Positions 1-10,497 of a stretch of DNA of 64,000 nt are shown piece after piece (within the stretch, counting starts at the first letter, position 1; every line of letters begins with the position of its first letter). The notes below the pieces were generated by a model that worked only from the letters and a program-made list of their open reading frames with translations, was not told where the DNA came from and searched no databases. The translations under genes were made by a program, and so were the position numbers. This stretch comes from Eustoma russellianum. Taxonomy: Eukaryota; Streptophyta; Magnoliopsida; Gentianales; Gentianaceae. The DNA is taken from the NCBI GenBank assembly GCA_036186865.1, contig AP025042.1:17569496-17633495 (forward strand). The letters are read 5' to 3'.

Positions 1-815
1 TCGCTATGCAGGCAGCCTTGGTGGGTACACTATCTTGTCTGTTTATTTTCTAGGGCTGCTGTTGCTACGACTATGTGATATATACTTTTATTTGGCTGCT
101 GCATGTCTTTCTATGTATTGGCAATCTGGGATTCTTACTATTGTCGGGAGCTTCATTCATGCTATACACACATCTCACGCGCAAGACTGTATTGCCTTCC
201 ACGTGGCGCGAAGTCATTGGTGTGAGCTAGCTCAGTATGTCTTCCACAGGGATTGGCGTTTTCTGACACATCCTGCCTGTGTCCTGTGGGATGCAGGCAG
301 GCTCGGTATGCTAATTTATCAATTACTCTGCATTTTATATTTTCTTCAAATGACTCATAATTTGTTCTTGGTGCCTGCTGTTTCATGTATTGGATTATAT
401 CTGGCGCTACCCATGGATGGTTTGCTCACCGGGGAGTTCTCCACGCTTATTGACAAGCACATGCCTTGGTTTACCCTGCTGGAACTACTGGAGATGACAC
501 TTTGGAGGCTTTGTTTCTACTATATTCGATATCTACACCAACTGGACGAATACCAACAACTGGGCACATATTTACATACTATACATTTCAATGATGGTCG
601 TATAAATATGTACGCTTTTTCCTTCGCTAGGGTTTTATCCACAAGGGTGGTTTTTCCTAGCAAGGTTTTAATGCGGCATATCGTATACGACTGGAGATAT
701 GTCCTCCTTAGTTTGTTATTTCATTTGTTCACTTACTCTGAACTCTTGTAATATGGTTTTCCTCCGCCATAAGTGAGGCTTCTCATTTTTTTAATAAAAT
801 AAATGTTTAATAAAA
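1..815 (+). mobile_element. Probable 3' end of a LINE-type retrotransposon
   Basis: This stretch ends in an A-rich tail (around 790-815, with two AATAAA-like signals) that passes straight into an AT microsatellite, as plant LINE 3' ends often do. It is followed by the 5' part of another LINE. A 238-codon open frame at 35-751 is rich in Leu, Tyr, Trp and Cys and hydrophobic, but shows no reverse transcriptase, RNase H or zinc motif, so I treat it as probably non-coding 3' untranslated sequence. The left edge lies outside the window. It could also be unrelated unique DNA; the assignment rests mainly on the tail and the neighbour. Confidence 0.35.
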
Positions 816-993
816 AATATATATATATATATATATATGTACATATATATATGTGTACATATATATATGTGTACATATATATATGTGTACATATATATAT
901 GTATATATTTGTGTATATATATATATGTATATATGTAGTTCTCATCTTCGGTTGTCTATATTCTGGATGAATATATATGTATATATATATATA
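816..993. repeat. AT-rich microsatellite with a 16-bp minisatellite core
   Basis: An (AT)n run begins at 816. At 839-902 there are four perfect consecutive copies of the 16-mer gtacatatatatatgt. More AT/GTATAT repeats follow to about 935, and a second short (AT)n block lies at 970-993. The array sits between the probable LINE 3' tail and the GC-rich 5' end of the next LINE, so it probably grew from a LINE tail. Confidence 0.85.
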
Positions 994-2405
994 ATCATGC
1001 GGCGATTCCCTCTGGCGATTCCCGGCGGCGCCAACCGCCGCTGACCACTGCTGCCGGAGACCACATTCTCTCCTCACTCCGATTTTCATATTATCTACGC
1101 TCCTACATTCCCCTTCTCCTGATCGTCCTTCTCCCGCTCATCTACACAGCGCCTGGATTTTTCTCGTAGCGATCATGATGGCGCCGACTTTTGCGGCGGT
1201 AGTCACCGGCGCCGCTCGTTCTAAAGCTGACGGCATCCACATTGCACCAAAAACGGTTTCCCGTCACAGAGGCCTTCCATTGGTTTCCTTTCTGGATGAT
1301 GAAATTGACGCATTGGCTGAACCCTACAGGCATTCATCGGTTGGCACTTTTTGGTATGGTAGGCCTCCTATGAAAGTTATACGTGATGTGTTTGAGAAAA
1401 TTGGCTTTCAACAAGATTTACGTGTTACACTGTTGGATAAATCGCATATCCTTCTCACTTTCTGCAATGAAGCGGATTATTTGCGCTGCTTTTATCGTCG
1501 ATCATGGCAAATTTCCGGTTGTCATATGCGGATTACGAAGTGGACTGTTGATTTTGACCCAAGTACTGATGTTCCTATTGTGCCAATCTGGGTCGCTTTT
1601 CCATATTTGCCGATACATCTTCATCATCAGGCAGCTCTTTTTGAGGTGGTTAATCCGATTGGTACCCCTTTGAAGCTAGATGTCGCCACTTCAGGTGGCC
1701 TGCGCCCATCAGTGGCTCGCGTTTGTGTCGAGGTTGATGTCTCACAAGAATTGCCTCAAATTATTTATCTACAAGCGAAAGGCCGAATGATACTACAATC
1801 TATAATATATGAGGATCTCCCTCTGTTTTGCACCTCTTGCCGCCGTTTAGGTCATGCAGCGACTGCATGTCCGTCTATAACCAATGCTCAGGCTCCTCCA
1901 CCGCCACCTCCTCCGCCTCCACCACCACCTTCAAAATCGTTGCGTCCTCCCCGTCAGCGATGGACCCCAATCAAAAAGGGTCCGTTGAACTCAGAGGTGA
2001 CTCAGCCTGCGTTTACTGAGCCAGCGGTTAACACTGATCCCGCCAACCCTACACTGATGGACCAGCAGAATATGACCTCCGCCATACAGTCTGAGGAAGA
2101 AGTTCCTGGGTTTCCTTCTCCTCTTCTCCATACAGCGGCAGTTTTGACTGAAGAGGACTTTTGCGATGCTGCGGATCATCCACTGCCTACCGAGCCCATA
2201 TATGGCGAAACAGGTCACTTTTCGGATACCGATTTGCCACTAGAAGGGTCAATGGAGGATGTTTTAGATGATACGGAAGACATTACCCGTAAAGTCCAAT
2301 CTATACCACCATCCCCGGATGACGATGTTCTCCTATCGCGCTTAACGGATACTCAGTTTGCGACAGAATTTATACCGGTTGTACCAAGATGTAAGAGGCG
2401 CGCCC
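994..2405 (+). mobile_element. LINE (L1-like) 5' portion, cut by assembly gap
   Basis: A GC-rich leader (about 994-1174) precedes an ORF1 typical of plant L1-type LINEs. No ORF2 (endonuclease/reverse transcriptase) is present, because the element runs into the N gap at 2406 and sequence beyond the gap belongs to an LTR. The exact 5' end is not defined, and I see no clear target-site duplication. Confidence 0.75.
1175..2405 (+). CDS. LINE ORF1 nucleic-acid-binding protein (DUF4283 + CCHC), 3' end missing
   Basis: ORF1 proteins of plant L1 elements bind the element RNA and form the retrotransposition particle; they lack enzymatic activity. About 410 codons are visible before the gap. Residues about 50-200 have the DUF4283-like pattern (F.KIGF, CRSW-like, and the PIVPIWVAFPYLPIHLH segment). 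A zinc knuckle CTSCRRLGHAATAC lies at residues 219-232. A polyproline run follows at about residues 241-252, then an acidic, low-complexity C-terminal part. Two adjacent ATG codons stand at 1175 and 1178, and either could start translation. The open frame that continues after the Ns is an artefact of the gap, since that sequence is LTR-like. The copy is uninterrupted up to the gap, which suggests a fairly young insertion. Confidence 0.8.
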
Positions 2406-2505
2406 NNNNNNNNNNNNNNNNNNNNNNNNNNNNNNNNNNNNNNNNNNNNNNNNNNNNNNNNNNNNNNNNNNNNNNNNNNNNNNNNNNNNNNNNNNNNNNN
2501 NNNNN
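2406..2505. other. Assembly gap (100 N)
   Basis: Exactly 100 unresolved bases, a length commonly used for a gap of unknown size. LINE ORF1 lies on the left and Tekay-type LTR sequence on the right, so the hidden part must contain at least one element junction. Confidence 0.99.
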
Positions 2506-2846
2506 TAAGAACCCCACTTTGAAGTATATTTTTATGTGTTTTCATGATAATCATCACTATATGTTTCTTGGTAATTTTTGGTGTTCATACATGTTGATGG
2601 CCTTGACTTAGCATGATTATGATGCATCATAATTTTTGCTATAAAGCTTGACCATAACCGATTGCTTCTTGATGATCATCATACCATTTTCATGAATAAA
2701 CATCCATGGTTGGAGTCTGTTTTGGGGCTTCCACCTTAGCATTGACTCATCACCTTCATGATGAAGTATAATCTTGTTGATCATGCTTAAGGATGTGTGT
2801 TTTCATGGTTTCCATCATCCTATGTATTTGGATGTCATTTTCATCG
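2506..2846 (+). mobile_element. Tekay-type LTR fragment (LTR-I), left piece
   Basis: Non-coding sequence rich in catgat/gatcat words. It matches, with divergence, the reverse complement of LTR F (around 14760-15170) and the upstream part of the D LTR (around 19700-19900), for example the shared word tatgtatttg before the insertion point of A. It ends with catcg (2842-2846), the target-site duplication of element A, and resumes at 11678. No gene is seen. Confidence 0.6.
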
Positions 2847-4026
2847 TGATGAGCCAAATAAAGCCTAGAAAAACGTTCCTAGAACTTTGTCTTCTACTCC
2901 AAACTGATTTGAACCTCGGCTATGGCAAAGAACATCCCAATGACACCCCTTCAAGTGTAACTGTTTGTTCTTGGCTCAATTTATGCCAACACCTCTTCCT
3001 CTTTGGCATTGCAACACATCTAAAACCTCATTGAGACCCTAAGATGCTGTAAACTAAAAATGAAGTAAATACTAACAAGTTCTAGGCTATGAACTTGGAA
3101 GAAAACCGTTAGTGGTTTTGAACTTCAACTACAAAAGTTGAGAACTCCTTAAAGGAAATTTTGATTGAAATGTGTTTGAATTGTGGTTCTTTGTACATTC
3201 AGCCTCCTATTCTACTTATAACAAACGAAAATTACAAAGGGTACAAGGTTTAAAATACAAAGTACAAGTCTAAAAAGAACATGCTTACTTTTGAACAATT
3301 TTGGTTCCAAGAAAGCTGGTTTGTTTGCCGTTGCTTCCATGTTTGTTTTCAGCCTCAATTTTGATTGGATAATACTTTGAGCAGCTTGCTTTGAATTGCC
3401 TTTGATTGGTTGCAAGTTTGGCTTTGAATTTTCAAACTATACTTGCGTGAATTATGCCTTAAACTTCAAGGATCTGATTGGTTCATTTGTTGTGCAGCTT
3501 GCTTGCTTGTCTTCAACTTGTTTTTGATTGGTTTGAACATTTGCAAGACTTCTTCCAATTGGTTCAAGCTTTGAGCAGCTTATACATCCATGTTTGCGTG
3601 AAGAACAATTCTTGAATTTTACATGAGTGCTTGTCACCTCCTTGCTTATAAGCTACTTGCTTATCACCTCCTTGCTTGAACAAAAATTAAGGTTCTAATT
3701 GCATTTTCAAGCTAAGTACGTGTACCTGAAAGACAAGGCAATAATACAACACAAACTATCCTAAAACAAGGTTAACCAACCAACAATATTAAAAAGAACA
3801 ACTAAAGATATGTACAACATGCTTTTGATACAACTAGATCAAAGCTTGTATCATATAAACCCAATGGACATCATCTTTGCTTGGTTCATCCTCTTCATGC
3901 CTATAAAGAAATGATTCAACACAATGCAACAACTTCTTAGCCATACTCCTTGTTATGGGACCTGTGCGGGGCAGTGAGGTGTCTTCATCAGTGTTTGTAT
4001 CCACAAGGTTAGGCTGTAGCTCATCA
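2847..4026 (-). repeat. Element A 3' LTR (left)
   Basis: 1180 bp, TGATG...CATCA. It contains a TATA-like promoter at 3212-3220 and carries the last codons of the element's pol at its right end (stop at 3834). Confidence 0.92.
3212..3220 (-). promoter_or_regulatory. TATA-like box in left LTR of A
   Basis: Reads TATAAGTAG on the minus strand. The same place in LTR B reads TATAAATAG, so this is the likely core promoter of the LTR (U3/R boundary). Confidence 0.5.
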
Positions 4027-5270
4027 TTCCCTCCCACTTGAGAAGGATTCGTCCTCGAATCTGAATCAATACTAAATGGAGAAAGGTCAACAACATTAAA
4101 AGTTTTAGAGATAGGACCATACTTTCTTTAGGAAGATCGAGAACATAGGCATTATCACCAAGCCGTTTCAACACTTTGAATGGTCCATCGCCTCTTGGCT
4201 TCAACTTTGAGTCCCTTTCCTTAGGGAATCTTTCTTTCCTCAAGTGTAACCAAACAAGATCACTAGGCTCAAATATAACAACTTTACGATTCCTGTTGGC
4301 CCTATTGGCATACACTTTATTCTTAGCTTCAAGTTGTGACTTAACCTTTTCATGCAATTCTTTCACAAGTTTTGCTTTTCGTTCACCATCCAAACTAACA
4401 CATTCATGAACAGGTATGGGAACAAAATCAAGCGAGGACAAAGGGTTAAAGCCATAAACAACTTCAAAAGGAGAATGCAATGTTCCACTATGAACGACTC
4501 TATTATATGCAAACTCAATATAAGCTAAGCAGTCTTCCCAATTCTTTAAGTTCTTTTGAATGACAACACGTAATAGTTGAGACAAAGTTCTATTAACAAC
4601 TTCAGTTTGATCATCGGTTTGTGGGTGAGCAGTTGTAGAAAATAACAATTTAGTACCAAGTTTACTCCACAAAACACGCCAAAAATGACTTAGAAACTTT
4701 ATATCTCTATCACTAACAATTGTACGTGGCATGCCATGCAATCTAACAATCTTCTTAAAGAACAAATCAGCAATATGAATAGCATCATCAACTTTCTTAC
4801 ATGCAATGAAATGTGTCATTTTGGAAAATCTATCAACAACAACAAAGATGCTATCTTTACCAGTTTTGAATCGAGGCAATCCCAATACAAAGTCCATAGA
4901 AAGATCAGTCCAAGGTGAGCTTGGAACAGATAAGGGAGTGTACAATCCATGTGGTTGTGTTCTAGATTTTGCTTGTTTGTAAGTAATACATTGGTCACAT
5001 ACCTTATCAACATGTGCTTTCATATGCGGCCAGAAGAAATGCTCCTTAAGTGTTTCCAAAGTTTTTAACGAGCCAAAATGACCCATTAAACCTCCTCCAT
5101 GAGCTTCTTTTATCAACAACTCTCTTAACGAACACATTGGTCACATAACTTATGTTCTTTAAACAAATAACCATCATGCAAGTAATATTTAGCAAAAGGT
5201 GAATCAATGCATGCTTGATAGATAGAACTAAAGTCATGATCAGAATGATACATCTCTTTGATAGACTCAA
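3834..5270 (-). pseudogene. pol: Element A integrase with LTR-encoded C-terminal tail
   Basis: Integrase inserts the cDNA of the element into host DNA. Visible in order: the zinc-binding HHCC region (EAHGGGLMGHFG ... CDQC), the catalytic core with acidic residues in LSMDFVLGLP, IVSDRD and QTEVVNRTL, then a basic C-terminal domain with the VWLHLRKERFP and KLKPRGDGPFKVL segments. The final part (ITRSMAKKL ... ESFLYRHEEDEPS) lies inside the 3' LTR and resembles the CR motif of centromeric CRM elements. Compared with B there is a 1-nt deletion near 5148 (upstream of the zinc domain) and another near 4125 that throws the C terminus out of frame. The segment 5138-5270 is the linker from RNase H. 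No typical chromodomain is seen. Confidence 0.85.
4027..4038 (-). promoter_or_regulatory. Polypurine tract of A
   Basis: Reads AGTGGGAGGGAA on the minus strand, directly next to the 3' LTR. It is the expected primer for plus-strand DNA synthesis, and the same tract is present in B at 49491. Confidence 0.8.
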
Positions 5271-6797
5271 AACTAAACATGTTACATGAAAGAGTAGTAA
5301 TCAAAGTATAGCGATGAGATAATGCATCAGCAACAACATTTTCTTTCCTTGCTTATACTTGATCACATAAGGGAATTGTTCAATGAATTCAACCCATTTG
5401 GCCTGTCTTTTGTTCAATTTTCCTTGACCTTTTAGATACTTAAGGCTTTCATGATCAGTATGAATCACAAATTCCTTAGGTTGCAGATAATGTTGCCAAG
5501 TTTATAAAGAACGGACAAGGGCATACAATTCTTTATCATAGGTTGAGTAATTTATGGAAGCTCCTTTCAATTTCTCACTAAAGTAGGCAACAGGTTTGTT
5601 ACCTTGATGCAGTATAACTCCAATGCCAACTCCACTGGCATCACATTCAACTTCAAACATTTCATCAAAGTTGGGCAATCTCAGGATAGGTGCAGAAGTT
5701 AGACGTTTCTTAAGTTCCTGAAAGGCTTGTTGTTGTGATTCTCCCCATTCAAAACTTACATCTTTCTTGACTAACTCATTCAAGGGTGCAGCTATGGTAG
5801 AGAAATCCTTCGCAAAACGTCTATAGAAGCTAGCTAATCCATGAAAACTCCTAACATCTCCAGCAGACTTAGGGGTTGGCCACTCAGTTATGGATTTAAC
5901 TTTCTCTTGGTCCATTTCAATTCCTTCAGCACTAATCACAAATCCTAAGAATGTAACCTTCTCCAGACAGAAAGAACACTTCTTGAAATTAGCATACAAC
6001 TTTTCTTTCTGTAGGGTGACAAAAATAGCTCTAAGATGGATCAGATGTTCACTTAGGGTTTTTGAGTAGATAAGAATGTCATCAAAGTAAACTACTACAA
6101 ATTTCCCTATGAATTTCCTTAAGACCTCATTCATTAACCTCATGAAGGTACTAGGGGCGTTGGTTAAACCAAAGGGCATAACTAACCATTCGTACAATCC
6201 AAATTTAGTCTTAAAGGCAGTTTTCCATTCATCACCTTCCCTAATTCTCACTTGGAAATAACCTTGTTTAAGATCTACTTTGCTAAAGCATCTAGACCCA
6301 TACAACATATCCAACATGTCATCCAACCTAGGAATAGGGTATCTATACTTCACAGTGATCTTATTGATGGCTCTACAATCAGTACACATTCTCCAAGTTC
6401 CATCTTTCTTAGGGACAATGATAACAGAAACAGCACAAGGACTCATACTCTCTCTTACTTTACCTTGGGTCAATAATTCCTCAACTTGTTTTTGGATTTC
6501 CTTAGTTTCCTCTAGATTGGCTCTATAGGCAGGTCTGTTTGGCAGAACAGCTCCTGGAATGAAATCTATTTGATGCTCAATGCCTCTTAGAGGTGGTAAA
6601 CCTAGGGGATCTCCTTCAGGAAACAAGCTAGAAAATTCTTGAAGTAAAGATGCAACTTCACTTGGTAAAGTAGATGGTATTTCAGATGAAGAGAACAGAG
6701 CTTCTTTGTAAAGAAAGATATAAACATTTTTGTTTGAGTTGATAGCATGGAATACCTCGCTTTGAGATGCAAAGAAAGCACTTTTCTTTAGAGATGG
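5271..6797 (-). pseudogene. pol: Element A reverse transcriptase and RNase H
   Basis: Copies element RNA into DNA. The frame 6626-5502 carries the RT with substrate-binding PKKDGTWRMCTDCRAINK, catalytic KVDLKQGYFQ and the YFDDILIY active site, followed by the connection domain (SFHGLASFYRRF) and the start of RNase H (EVECDASGVGIG). RNase H is then stopped by an in-frame TAA at 5502-5504, where a Glu codon is expected. Reading continues in the same frame with TDHESLKYLKG and the IKYKQGK segments. A second TAA at about 6798-6800 separates it from protease. The RT active site is intact; the element could not make an uninterrupted Pol. Confidence 0.88.
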
Positions 6798-7619
6798 TTA
6801 AGTAGAAACTTTGATTTCTTTCGGTTCAATTTTAAGATGAGAAGTTTTCAGTTGGTTTTCTTTGATGAAAATCCTTTCCAATTCCTTTTCTTTTGAATCA
6901 TTATGGCTTTTTAACATTCGTTGTTGATCCTCAAAGACTTTGTGCGGGGGCAATGCATTTAATTTGAACAGTTTGTTGTTATGCTTAAAGGAATATCTAT
7001 TCAGGTAACCATCATATGTAACCTTGTTTTCAAATCGCCACGGTCTACCTAATAAGATATGACTTGATTGCATAGGGGCTACATCACATAACACCTCAGC
7101 AGAATACCCACCTATTGATAAAGGAACTAGGACTTGCTTTGTTACTTTAACTTCACTACACTCATTAAGCCACGTAAGTCTATAAAGACGGGGGTGATTA
7201 TTTAAAGGTAACTCAAGTTTTCTAACAAGTTCAAAACTTGCAACATTGGTACATGAACCGGAGTCAATGATTAAAGTGCAGAATTTCTTTTTAACCATAC
7301 AGTGAATGTGGAATATGTTCTCTCGTTGTATTTCAGGTTCTTCAGTTTTAATTTGGGCACTTAGAGCTCGACGGACAACTAAGAACTCTTTTGTTTCACA
7401 CTCATTAATCTCTTCACTAATCTCTTCTTCTTCTTCACAGGTTTGTTCAATTTCATTGTTTTCTTCACTCTCTTCCAATTCTTCCTCAGAATAATACTCA
7501 TTAGACTCTTCAATAAACAAGATGCGTTTAGGGTTGGGACATTGATTAGCAAAATGACCTTTTCCTAAGCATTTAAAACATTGAGTATCACGAGTCTTAA
7601 CATTAGGCGTACCTTCCAC
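6798..7619 (-). pseudogene. pol: Element A nucleocapsid zinc knuckle and aspartic protease
   Basis: The frame starts in the C-terminal part of gag with one canonical knuckle, CFKCLGKGHFANQC. An acidic Glu/Ser-rich linker (residues about 40-75) follows. The retropepsin-like protease carries IIDSGSCTNVASFELVRKL, with the catalytic DSG triplet intact, and the flap/ILLGRPWRF segment. Protease would cut the Gag-Pol polyprotein. The frame ends at a premature TAA at 6798 relative to B, which has a sense codon there. A deletion of about 25 bp relative to B near 7700 breaks the join with gag upstream. Confidence 0.82.
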
Positions 7620-7635
7620 CTTGGCTTTGCCTTTA

Positions 7636-8706
7636 TCAGTGATTGGAAGATTTGGACGATTTTGAATGTTCTGGGTTGATTTTCCTTGGAATCCAAGACC
7701 TTGACGGCTGTGTTCTAGGAAAAATCAAAGGATTAGTCCGAAAAGAAGGGTTAGAAGTTTTTACCTTCAATTGTCTTTCCACTTTCTCAGCAATGTGAAC
7801 CATAGAAGCCAGATCAGAGTAAGGTGTAAGTTCCACCTTAAATGCAATCTCTTTATTCAAACCAACTAGAAATCTAGCCATTGTGGCTTCCTCAGCTTCT
7901 TCTATGTTAGCCCTGGTAAGCAGATGTTCTTATTCTTTTTAAAATTCATCAACAAATCTATTACCTTGAGAAAGTTGTTGCAATTTCTGGAATATGCTTC
8001 TTTCATAGGAAGGAGATATGAATCTCTTCCTCATCTCTTGTTTCAGCCCAGACCAAGTAACAAAAGGGGGCTGTCTTGTTCTTCTTCGGGTGTTCTTCAA
8101 TTGCTCCCACCAGAGTAAAGAATAATCTACAAATTCAAAAGTTGCATACCGCACTTTGGCCAATTTAGAATAGTTAGTGCAAGAATACATATGATCTACT
8201 TTTTTTTCCCATTGAAGATAAGCTTCAGGATCACCTTTCCCTTGGAAGGAGGGTATTGTCAGTTTAGTAGTAATGAACTCTTCTTCAAGATGTTCATCTC
8301 TATCAGGCTGACGTTCATCATACCGTTCTTCCGGATAGTGTTCTTCATTGTACTCAGGGAGATAATCAAATCTCTCCTCAAAAGAAATGTTCCTACGACC
8401 ACCATTACTACCTCGACCTCGACCTCTACCTCTATGTGATGTGACTTTTCTACGTTCAACATGAGACTCATTACCATAAGAGGTGCCTTCTTGAAAAGGT
8501 ATAGTAGGTTCCTTTTGATCTGAGGTTGGCTTTTCTACTTTGCTTATCCTTTGTTTGTTATCCTCTATGTCACTTCTCATTAAACCAAACTGATTAACAA
8601 GGAAAGTGAGTGTTTGCTGTATATTCTTTAGGGTAACAGGGACTGGGGATGGGACAAGAGTAGATGGGGACGGAGATGGTGCATTATCTTTCTGTTGGGG
8701 ACCCAT
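7636..8706 (-). pseudogene. gag: Element A gag (capsid region)
   Basis: The structural protein of the particle. It starts at ATG 8706 with a Pro/Ser-rich N terminus, then a charged region containing a GRGRGRG stretch (residues about 95-105), then the Retrotrans_gag-like domain: TIPSFQGKGDPEAYLQWEKKVDHMY ... ALLWW-like ... KQEMRKRFISPSY (segments quoted separately). The first frame ends at 7939; the remainder (ARFLVGLNKEIAFKVEL) lies in a different frame at 7881-7636, so a frameshift separates them. Confidence 0.82.
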
Positions 8707-10483
8707 GATTCAGAAAACAATCTCAAAAGCCAATTAAAATATTGACAAGATGCAAATACTCTACTTTATGTTGACAATTGTTTAAAACAGCAATTTGGAC
8801 TATTTCTCCTAAGGATTCAAGAAAATCACAGAAAGTCAAATTGTTGTTCGGGCTGAATGAAATCTACGAGGTTGTTTAAGACAATCCCTTAATTTACTTT
8901 ATAACATATGCAATTATCAATTGAAGTAAAGTGAAAGTAAAAGCACACAAACAAAGTGTCAGCAAGGGTTTTCTTTAGAAATTTTCAATATTTCAAATCT
9001 ACAACACTTTGGTTCTTTTTGGGCACTTTCTTTCTTTTGAGCTTTGCACAGGGATTTTCCCTTTTTGCAATGTTTAATTTTGGGCTTTTCCTCACTTTTC
9101 TTTCTTGTGCAATTCTCTCTTGTCTTGCCTCTTACTTGTTGACAAATATTGGCTTTTCTCTCGTGTATTTCTCAATCAAGCTTAATTTTCTTTCTTTGGA
9201 GGGGTTTGCTTGATTGTTGTGAGACTACTCCTCACGGCCTACATGAGTCATTGCTCACGGCCTTTAATTGCACAAGGTTTGTTGTATTTGGAATTTGAAA
9301 GTTTCTCGTACACAACACGGCTAAACACTATGTAGTGAGAATTCAATTCACAATTACAACAAGTTCAAATTGAATATAGTGCAAGGTAAGTTCAAAAATT
9401 GATCTAAAACAATAATTGGATAGCTCTTTAACAGTGTGGGGGCTTAAACAATTCCTAATTTCCAGAATGTATCTAAGTCCAACAAGTTGTTCGAAACAAT
9501 TGAAATCAACAAAAAGATAAAGCTATTAGCATTCACCAAGATTTCAAATGAGCTTTAAAGAGTTGTTCTAAACACACGGTTTTGGCAAGTGTCCTTTTTT
9601 TTTTCTTTTTCTGTTTTTGATGCAAATGATCTAACTAATCTTAAGATAGCTAAATGCAACTTAGTTGTTTCTAAATGCAATTTATAAGGGCTAATTACTA
9701 TAACACTAACGGAAATCAGTTTTGATGCAAACTAACTAACTTGTTTTGTTTTGTTTTTAAGTTATCTATTCTACTTGTTTTTGTTTTGGTTTTCTTTTGT
9801 ATGATTTAATCAGTTTCTAAGCTAGATGATACTAGATGCAAGTGTTTATGTATTCATCACAACAAATGTGTATCAACTAGAGACTATGCAGCATACATAG
9901 CTAACTAAAACTACCCTTTTTTGTTCTTAGTTTTTGGATTTGCTTGTGCTAAACTAAACAACCAACTAACCCTTTTAACTACGTTGTAAACTAGTCTAAC
10001 CAATCTAAATAAGGCAGCAACTACAACGCCTAAACAGTTTGCACACAACTACTAAAAAACAGAATTTAACAACTTGATTACAAACTAAACTATCAACTAT
10101 TCTAATTTTGTGTTCAAGTTTTCTGTTTTAAGGACTTATCTAAACTACCATTTAAACTTCTAGATTAGGGTCTAATGAACATTATCTAAGCTAGATTGAA
10201 CAAGAACAATAAGTTACATACGGTTTTTAATCTAAACTACACAAACAGATTCTATCACACTTCAGTCTAGTCTAACTTCTTTTTGTGGTGTTTCGGTTTT
10301 TGCTACTAAAAATTAAGTTACCAAACTATTGTAAACTATCTAATAAACACTTCAAAACATAAACTAACTACCTAAACTAACAAGCTCTAAACGGACATAA
10401 AAAAATAGTTCACTACACGATTTGGGCAGCATCATTCATATGCAAGTTTAAACAATGTAAACTTGAATAGAAGACTAACCAAA
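8707..10483 (-). other. Long untranslated leader of element A
   Basis: About 1.8 kb between the primer-binding site and the gag start, with no credible coding frame on the minus strand. The half nearest the LTR (about 9640-10440) is very rich in CTAA/ACTAA words on the plus strand (TTAGT/TTAG in the element RNA). A poly-T run stands at about 9594-9606. The 85-codon plus-strand frame at 8956-9213 is a low-complexity, Phe/Leu-rich chance frame. Confidence 0.7.
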
Positions 10484-10495
10484 GCTCTGATACCA
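10484..10495 (-). promoter_or_regulatory. Primer-binding site of A (initiator Met tRNA)
   Basis: Minus strand reads TGGTATCAGAGC, complementary to the 3' end of plant initiator Met tRNA, two bases inside the 5' LTR border. It defines the 5' end of the element. Confidence 0.93.
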
Positions 10496-10497
10496 AT

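Noticed and set aside
35..751. 238-codon frame that could be a membrane protein gene
   Set aside because: No domain, odd composition, and it ends in a LINE-like A-rich tail; hydrophobicity follows from T-rich DNA.
2506..2611. Continuation of LINE ORF1 after the N gap
   Set aside because: The sequence after the gap is LTR-like and the join depends on an arbitrary 100-N length.
8956..9213. Plus-strand 85-codon Phe/Leu-rich frame
   Set aside because: Low-complexity frame in the A leader, no homologous frame or start context.
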